The notes under the pieces were generated by a model. It searched no databases. It was given only the letters and a program-made list of their open reading frames with translations, and was not told the DNA's origin. The position numbers and the translations under genes are program-made. Positions 50,179 through 54,694 of a stretch of 54,694 bases of DNA are shown piece by piece (within the stretch, counting starts at the first letter, position 1; the number at the start of each line of letters is the position of its first letter). Where the stretch lies: NCBI GenBank assembly GCA_036405515.1, contig DASWXM010000040.1:1-54694 (forward strand), given 5' to 3'. The stretch comes from JASLCR01 sp036405515 (GTDB lineage Bacteria; Patescibacteriota; Saccharimonadia; Saccharimonadales; Saccharimonadaceae).

Positions 50179-50898
50179 ATGGCTGTGAAAGCAGATATCA
50201 AGGCTCTATATGAAGCCGGTGTTCATTTTGGACACAAAACAAGTCGTTGGCACCCTAAAATGGCGCCATACATTCACTCAAAGCGTCAAGAAGCGCATAT
50301 TATCAACCTCGAAAAGACTGTCGAAGGTCTCGATGCAGCCCTACCGTTCCTAACACAGGTAGCGGCTCAGGGTAAAAAAGTACTTTTCGTTGGTACAAAG
50401 AAACAACTCAAGGAAGTTGTGAAAGAAGCGGCTGTATCAATTGACCAGCCATATGTCGTCGAGCGTTGGGTCGGCGGTATGCTGACAAACGTTGGTACGA
50501 TGACGCAGCAGATCAAGAAACTTCATGATCTTGAGAAGCGTATGGCGTCTGGTGATCTTGAGAAGCGCTATAACAAGCTTGAAGTGCAGCGATTCCAAGA
50601 AGAGATTGATCTTTTGAACTCAAAGTACAGCGGTATCAAGGATCTTAATGGCCAGCCTGGTGCAGTAATTGTCCTTGATATCATTGCTGATGCAAACGCT
50701 GTGCGTGAAGCAAAGCGTCTTGGTGTGCCGGTAGTTGGTGTTGTTGACACAAACGCAAACCCAGATGATGTTGATTTTGTTATCCCTGGTAATGATGACG
50801 CTATCAAAGGTTCAAAACTACTACTCGACTACTTTGTTGAAGCAGTAAAAGAAGGTGCGGGTAGCGCAAAGAAAGCAGAAGGGGAGGCTAGTAAGTAA
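50179..50898 (+). CDS. rpsB: 30S ribosomal protein S2
   Basis: 239 residues. GVHFGHKTSRWHPKM near the start, NLEKTVEGL, FVGTKKQ, VERWVGGMLTN and VDTNANPDDVDFVIPGNDDA are all diagnostic. GGGAGAAGG precedes the ATG. tsf begins at the base after the stop, the universal rpsB-tsf pair. Confidence 0.96.
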   Translation: MAVKADIKALYEAGVHFGHKTSRWHPKMAPYIHSKRQEAHIINLEKTVEGLDAALPFLTQVAAQGKKVLFVGTKKQLKEVVKEAAVSIDQPYVVERWVGGMLTNVGTMTQQIKKLHDLEKRMASGDLEKRYNKLEVQRFQEEIDLLNSKYSGIKDLNGQPGAVIVLDIIADANAVREAKRLGVPVVGVVDTNANPDDVDFVIPGNDDAIKGSKLLLDYFVEAVKEGAGSAKKAEGEASK

Positions 50899-51495
50899 AT
50901 GGCAATTAGTATTGAAGATATCAAAAAGCTAAAAGAACTCACTGGTCTTGGTCTAACAGATGCTAAGAAGGCGCTTGTCGAAGCTGAAGGTGATTTTGAC
51001 AAAGCACTTGAAGCACTTCGCAAGAAGGGTCTGACAAAGGCTGAAAAGAAGGGCGACCGTGAAACTCGTGAGGGTATCATCGACAGTTATGTACACTCAG
51101 ATCGTATCGGTGTTGTCGTGGAAGTAAACTGCGAGACTGACTTTGTAGCGCGTCTTCCAGAATTTCGTGAGTTTGCACACCAAATGGCGATGCAGATTGC
51201 GGCAATGAGCCCGAAGTATGCAACGATGGAAGATGTTCCAAGTGACATCTACGAAGCGAAAAAAGCTGAGCTACTTGCAAGTGAAGCTTTGAAGAGCAAG
51301 CCAGCTGAAATGGCAGAGAAGATTGTTGAAGGTCAGCTAAGCAAGCACTTTGCTGAGCAGGTACTTGCTGAGCAGGCATTCATCCTTGATGATAGCAAGA
51401 CTGTCGGTCAGCTTATTAAAGAAGAGATTGCTAAGCGCGGTGAAAACATTCGTGTTTCACAGTTTAGGCGCATTGAGCTTGGGGTAACTGAGTAG
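50899..51495 (+). CDS. tsf: elongation factor Ts
   Basis: 198 residues, the short bacterial form. N-terminal UBA-like domain with LKELTGLGLTDAKKAL (TDF-type contact), then EGIIDSYVHSDRIGVVVEVNCETDFVAR and HIA-type QMAMQIAA. It exchanges GDP for GTP on EF-Tu. A terminator follows. Confidence 0.95.
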   Translation: MAISIEDIKKLKELTGLGLTDAKKALVEAEGDFDKALEALRKKGLTKAEKKGDRETREGIIDSYVHSDRIGVVVEVNCETDFVARLPEFREFAHQMAMQIAAMSPKYATMEDVPSDIYEAKKAELLASEALKSKPAEMAEKIVEGQLSKHFAEQVLAEQAFILDDSKTVGQLIKEEIAKRGENIRVSQFRRIELGVTE

Positions 51496-51519
51496 CAGTT
51501 AGATCCATAATTTAATTTA

Positions 51520-51547
51520 AAAAAGAGCGATATACTCGCTCTTTTTC
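51520..51547. terminator. bidirectional terminator after tsf
   Basis: An 11-bp perfect stem (51520-51530 with 51536-51546) with a 5-base loop, A-run and T-run on opposite sides; also serves the convergent gene ending at 51549. Confidence 0.9.
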
Positions 51548-51548
51548 T

Positions 51549-52196
51549 TTACTCGTGGCAATCCTGCTCGGAAGTAATTTTAAGCAATACGATATCATCA
51601 CGTGCTTCTTCATCATCGGGTTGTAGGGGTGCGAGAAGAGGCGGTGATGTCTTGATTGCGGACGCATTAACGCCACTGCTGATAAGTGATGCTTGAACTT
51701 TTTTTAGACGCTCGGTTGCTGCTGGTGCCACTTCCTCATAAGCGTAAGTAGTGCTGAGGGAGATAATAATTGATTTTGCTTCATGATATTTTGCATAGAA
51801 TCTTCCTGCTGATTTTATGAGTGTTTCTGTATCTTTCTCGGTAAGTTCATTGTACTCTGAAGATCCTTCATCAAAAATGATTGATTCGGTGTAGAAGTTA
51901 TTCCGAGCATCAATCGCATCTTTCATTTCAGTACCGAAGAGATCTTTGTAGTCTTGAGTCCTAAGACAGGCTTGTTGTAACGGTTGAGTAAGTAGGTAAG
52001 CAGTAGGGATCAGCAGGATGAGAAGTGTAACGCAGGAAACGATAATAATTAATCGCCGTTTATTTGGTTTTTTTGATGTAGCGGGTGGTGGAATACTTGA
52101 TGCAGGGGCGGGTGTATCGACATTGTTGAACCATGCTTCTGCTGATTGGTCTGGTGGTTGGTTGTCGTTGTGGCTATTGTAGTCTTGCGGGTACAT
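51549..52196 (-). CDS. membrane-anchored protein, possibly OmpA-like C-terminus
   Basis: 215 residues. A Pro/Gln/Ser-rich cytoplasmic lead (1-48), one membrane helix (about 49-69), then an extracytoplasmic helical domain with two Cys. The last 50 residues (LKKVQASLISSGVNASAIKTSPP ... EEARDDIVLLKI) resemble the end of an OmpA-like peptidoglycan-binding domain (LxxxGVxxxxI ... RRVxI), but the key NxxxDxxGxxxxR part is not clear. It follows the phosphatase gene by 2 bases. Confidence 0.6.
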   Translation of the reverse strand: MYPQDYNSHNDNQPPDQSAEAWFNNVDTPAPASSIPPPATSKKPNKRRLIIIVSCVTLLILLIPTAYLLTQPLQQACLRTQDYKDLFGTEMKDAIDARNNFYTESIIFDEGSSEYNELTEKDTETLIKSAGRFYAKYHEAKSIIISLSTTYAYEEVAPAATERLKKVQASLISSGVNASAIKTSPPLLAPLQPDDEEARDDIVLLKITSEQDCHE

Positions 52197-52198
52197 AT

Positions 52199-53326
52199 CT
52201 AGGCCTTAAACTTATTACGAATCTTAGTTATATCTTTATCGGTAAGGCCAAGGCCTTCCTTGAGGTACCTGTTGAGGTCTCCACCATACTTCTTTCTCGC
52301 AGAACTCAACCCTGAATTTATCCAATCCGGGTTAAATTCTGCAAGATTAGGAAATGCCTTTGCGCTTTCTGCGTATTCTTTTTTAATCTGGGGGTCCTTT
52401 GCACCTGCGATATACATAACCATTGCTACTGTCCAGCCAGTACGGTCTTTACCGGAGATACAATGCACGAGCACAGGCCCTGATGCGTTGCCCATCATTC
52501 TTAGTGCTTTGCCAAACTTTGGCATTCGAGCTGGATCGACTACTGCTGGACCAATGCCTGATGTGTAGCCTAAAATATTGAGTCTTGCCGGCTGGCTGAC
52601 ACCCGTGAGCTTCACATCTGCCTTATTGTCTGCTTTTTGCTCTGATGTACGGAGATCGATAACAGTACCGCCCTTAAGAAGTTGACCTAATTTTTCTGCT
52701 TTTTTAGGCCCTAGATTGCCGAGGTGTACTGATCGGTATAGCGTACCTGGCTTGAGGACGCTACCATTAGTTGTTACGGATGCATCACGGAAGTTCTTGA
52801 TCTTAATAGCTGATGGTGTGACTGGACCCTGAACACCACCGCTGCCATTTCCAGACTCATCTTTACAATTGCAGTTTTCATCATTTGTTCGAGCAGTCGG
52901 TGTGTTGGTTGCTTCTGGTGCTGAGTAGTCTCGACCAAACACACCTCCCGGGATAAGGAACTGAACAAAAGCCCACATTAGTGCGAACAGGACAAGTCCA
53001 AGTACCACATTCGCAAGTGTTTCCTTTGCTTTTGTTACTTGACCTGACTTATCGCCAGCAGAAGAGTAGAGAATCGCGGCATACACAAATCCACCGATCG
53101 CAGCAACACCTACGAGCCCCGCCATGACGTTAACTACTATTAACAGAAGTGCCCAGATGGCATTACTATCGTCTTCACCACAACTTACAACCGAGGTGTC
53201 GACTCCGCCACAAGCTGCATATGTATCAGAGCTTTTAAGGATAGCAAGTGCTGCGGATGATAGGAATAAACATAGGAAAAAAACAGCTGTAAGAATGAGT
53301 CTGTATTGAAAAGTGGGCCGCTTCAT
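52199..53326 (-). CDS. VirB2/TrbC-like membrane module fused to a tyrosine phosphatase
   Basis: 375 residues. Signal peptide or helix (8-30), a Cys pair (C39 and C49), then two long helices (about 57-88 and 102-127) typical of the VirB2/TrbC-like module seen in many CPR proteins (GVAAIGGFVYAAILYSSAGD, then IPGGVFG). A Cys/Pro/Asn linker follows, then a phosphatase domain (about 172-375) with HCISGKDRTG (288-297), the HCx5R loop of Y_phosphatase3 enzymes, preceded by TLYRSVHLGNL and TVIDLRTSEQ. The domain would face outside the cell. Co-transcribed with 52196. Confidence 0.8.
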   Translation of the reverse strand: MKRPTFQYRLILTAVFFLCLFLSSAALAILKSSDTYAACGGVDTSVVSCGEDDSNAIWALLLIVVNVMAGLVGVAAIGGFVYAAILYSSAGDKSGQVTKAKETLANVVLGLVLFALMWAFVQFLIPGGVFGRDYSAPEATNTPTARTNDENCNCKDESGNGSGGVQGPVTPSAIKIKNFRDASVTTNGSVLKPGTLYRSVHLGNLGPKKAEKLGQLLKGGTVIDLRTSEQKADNKADVKLTGVSQPARLNILGYTSGIGPAVVDPARMPKFGKALRMMGNASGPVLVHCISGKDRTGWTVAMVMYIAGAKDPQIKKEYAESAKAFPNLAEFNPDWINSGLSSARKKYGGDLNRYLKEGLGLTDKDITKIRNKFKA

Positions 53327-53371
53327 ACTCTGTGAGTAATAGTAGTACAGAGCTTATGGTTCCGCAAGCTA

Positions 53372-54448
53372 TCAGAGGGAGAGGGTAATAATCTCTGCAT
53401 CTATTGTGCTGCCGCTGCGTAGATCTGTTGCAGTAATGATTGTTTGATAGCCATTAAGTGCTTTGACGAGCTTGGCTTCGCGATGAGGGTCAAGTTCGGA
53501 GAAGACATCATCGAGAAGGATGACAGGTTTTTGTCCGCTGTGGTGCTCTTGGAGCTCAATCTCGAGCAGCTTAAATGCAAGCATCAAAGTACGCATTTCA
53601 CCTCGAGAAGCGATTTCACCTGCAGGATGAGCATCAAGTGTAATAACTATGTCGTCTCGGTGTGGGCCGGATGATGTATAGCCACGAAGCGCATCAGACT
53701 GGCGGGTGGATTCAAGCTTAGAGAGCAGCTGCTGTTGAAATAATTCCGGGTCTATGGAAGCGAACGGTGATACATATGAGGCTCTGACAGCATGGTTAGA
53801 GTCGGCCAGATCTGAGTAAAGCCGCGAAAGATGTTGGTTACTTTGGGCGAGAAAGTTAGCACGAGTACGCATGATGGTTGCACCAAGTTCAGCCAGCTTC
53901 ACATCCCATGCAAAAAGATGGCTCTCCCATATGTCGTGTTGGAGATGCTCGTATTGCTTTAATAGCTCATTACGCTGTAGGAGTGTGCGTTGGTAGCGAT
54001 TCAGTACAGTCTGATAGGTAGGCGAGAGCCGGCTAATGATGCCGTCAAAGAAGTCACGGCGGCGCTGAGGGCTCGAAGAGAGTGCTCGCAACTCCTCGGG
54101 ATCGAACAGGACGACAGGAAGGCGTTGGGCGGGTGAAAGACGAGCTGATTTTTTACTTGATATGGAGAATTCTTTCGAAAGTTTGGCGTCTGGATTAACT
54201 CGTAGCTGGACACGCCGGAGATCCTGACTGCTGAACTCAAGTTTGATGTCTGTCTGTAAAGTTTCGTGGGCAATTACGTCGCGATCACGTCCTCGAAAGC
54301 TTGTGCCGCGTAGGGCAAGATATATTGCTTCAAGAAGGCTGGTTTTGCCCGTACCATTTGCTCCTAATAATAGAGTAGTCTCGGGATGAAGAGAGATCTG
54401 ACGCAATTCATGCGAACGAAAATTATGAACAGTCAGTGAAGATAGCAT
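53372..54448 (-). CDS. recF: DNA replication and repair protein RecF
   Basis: 358 residues. ABC/SMC-like ATPase: Walker A GANGTGKT (29-36), signature region YTSSGPHRDD, Walker B VILLDDVFSELD. RecF loads RecA at gaps. Normally near dnaN/gyrB; here it follows the convergent-oriented frr. TATACT (54461-54456, minus strand) ends 7 bases before the ATG: likely leaderless. Confidence 0.93.
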   Translation of the reverse strand: MLSSLTVHNFRSHELRQISLHPETTLLLGANGTGKTSLLEAIYLALRGTSFRGRDRDVIAHETLQTDIKLEFSSQDLRRVQLRVNPDAKLSKEFSISSKKSARLSPAQRLPVVLFDPEELRALSSSPQRRRDFFDGIISRLSPTYQTVLNRYQRTLLQRNELLKQYEHLQHDIWESHLFAWDVKLAELGATIMRTRANFLAQSNQHLSRLYSDLADSNHAVRASYVSPFASIDPELFQQQLLSKLESTRQSDALRGYTSSGPHRDDIVITLDAHPAGEIASRGEMRTLMLAFKLLEIELQEHHSGQKPVILLDDVFSELDPHREAKLVKALNGYQTIITATDLRSGSTIDAEIITLSL

Positions 54449-54455
54449 AGTATCT

Positions 54456-54461
54456 AGTATA
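54456..54461 (-). promoter_or_regulatory. -10 of recF (leaderless start)
   Basis: Minus-strand TATACT, 7 bases before the recF ATG, divergent from the frr promoter 28 bases away. Confidence 0.6.
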
Positions 54462-54489
54462 CAAGCATACTTTCACCGCGGTATTACGC

Positions 54490-54495
54490 TATAAT
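54490..54495 (+). promoter_or_regulatory. -10 of frr
   Basis: TATAAT; the leader carries AAGGAG (54512-54517) before the GTG at 54525. Confidence 0.6.
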
Positions 54496-54524
54496 AGAAA
54501 GATAAAGATTCAAGGAGATAACGC

Positions 54525-54694
54525 GTGTTTGATACGAAACCATATGAACAAAAAATGGACAGTGCACTGGAGCATTTCGCCGAAGAGCTAAAAAAAGTTC
54601 GCACTGGTCGAGCTCATCCAGATATGCTTGCAGGTGTGCAAATTGAAGCGTATGGGCAACGCATGCCGCTTAATCAAGTGGCAAACGTGACAGC
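54525..54694 (+). CDS. frr: ribosome recycling factor, N-terminal part (runs off the window)
   Basis: Starts at a GTG with AAGGAG at 8 bases' distance. The 56 visible residues (FDTKPYEQKMDSALEHF, then LKKVRTGRAHPDML and the start of the GxxMPLNQVANV motif) are diagnostic of RRF, which with EF-G splits ribosomes after termination. The C-terminal two thirds lie outside. Confidence 0.9.
   Translation, partial: MFDTKPYEQKMDSALEHFAEELKKVRTGRAHPDMLAGVQIEAYGQRMPLNQVANVT

Noticed and set aside
1..54694. tRNA genes, CRISPR arrays, insertion sequences, prophage
   Set aside because: No cloverleaf with a GGTTCRA-type arm, no regularly spaced repeats and no transposase, integrase or phage structural protein were seen in any gap.

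Overview
The window looks like a piece of the chromosome of a Candidate Phyla Radiation bacterium, most likely Candidatus Saccharibacteria (TM7). The gene set fits: compact translation, division and partition genes, monoderm surface proteins (an LPQTG protein, a LytR-CpsA-Psr protein), prepilin-like proteins, a VirB2-like membrane module, small zinc-free or reduced versions of housekeeping proteins, and many family-less acidic or coiled-coil proteins. TGA ends genes such as ileS, so the code is standard. The phylum call is inference from gene content; no rRNA gene is present. I see no tRNA, CRISPR array, transposase or phage structural gene.

Layout: 1-2692 holds small genes (KGG-repeat protein behind a leader peptide, metallopeptidase-like protein, ROK kinase, LPQTG protein). 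2806-5710 is rpsA-infB. 5768-12134 is an accessory locus: two divergent two-gene modules (membrane or coiled-coil protein followed by a DUF5663-like protein) flank a PP2C phosphatase and an island of two strikingly GC-rich orphan genes with large hairpins. 12131-16232 is fmt-def-priA opposite a phosphoribosyltransferase-like gene. 16331-21037 holds recJ, an HTH/membrane-protein pair, rpsU, a YqeY-like gene, adk and map. 21060-24934 is ftsA-ftsZ, a cysteine-less NrdR-like gene, a thioredoxin-like protein and VKOR. 24923-28807 is an ileS operon behind a T-box leader.

28916-35100 is surface and accessory: a GC-rich orphan, a minimal metallopeptidase, a chitobiase-domain surface protein, galU, a very large prepilin-like protein and its partner, and another orphan. 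35199-37238 is rplU, parA and parB. 37245-43812 is envelope and quality control: lepB, an O-antigen-ligase-like protein, LCP, HtrA and prmC. 43887-47216 has a HerA/VirB4-like ATPase and a Cys-rich repeat protein. 47225-51495 is prfA, rpmE, an Arr-like ADP-ribosyltransferase candidate, and rpsB-tsf. 51549-54694 ends with an OmpA-like candidate, a VirB2-like/tyrosine-phosphatase fusion, recF and the start of frr.

A window-wide pattern is that many genes have a -10 element (often extended, TGnTATAMT) only 6-10 bases before the start codon, so they are probably transcribed as leaderless mRNAs. Ribosomal-protein, ftsZ and accessory genes instead have Shine-Dalgarno leaders, several with regulatory-looking structure (KGG leader ORF with attenuator, rpsB leader, T-box).
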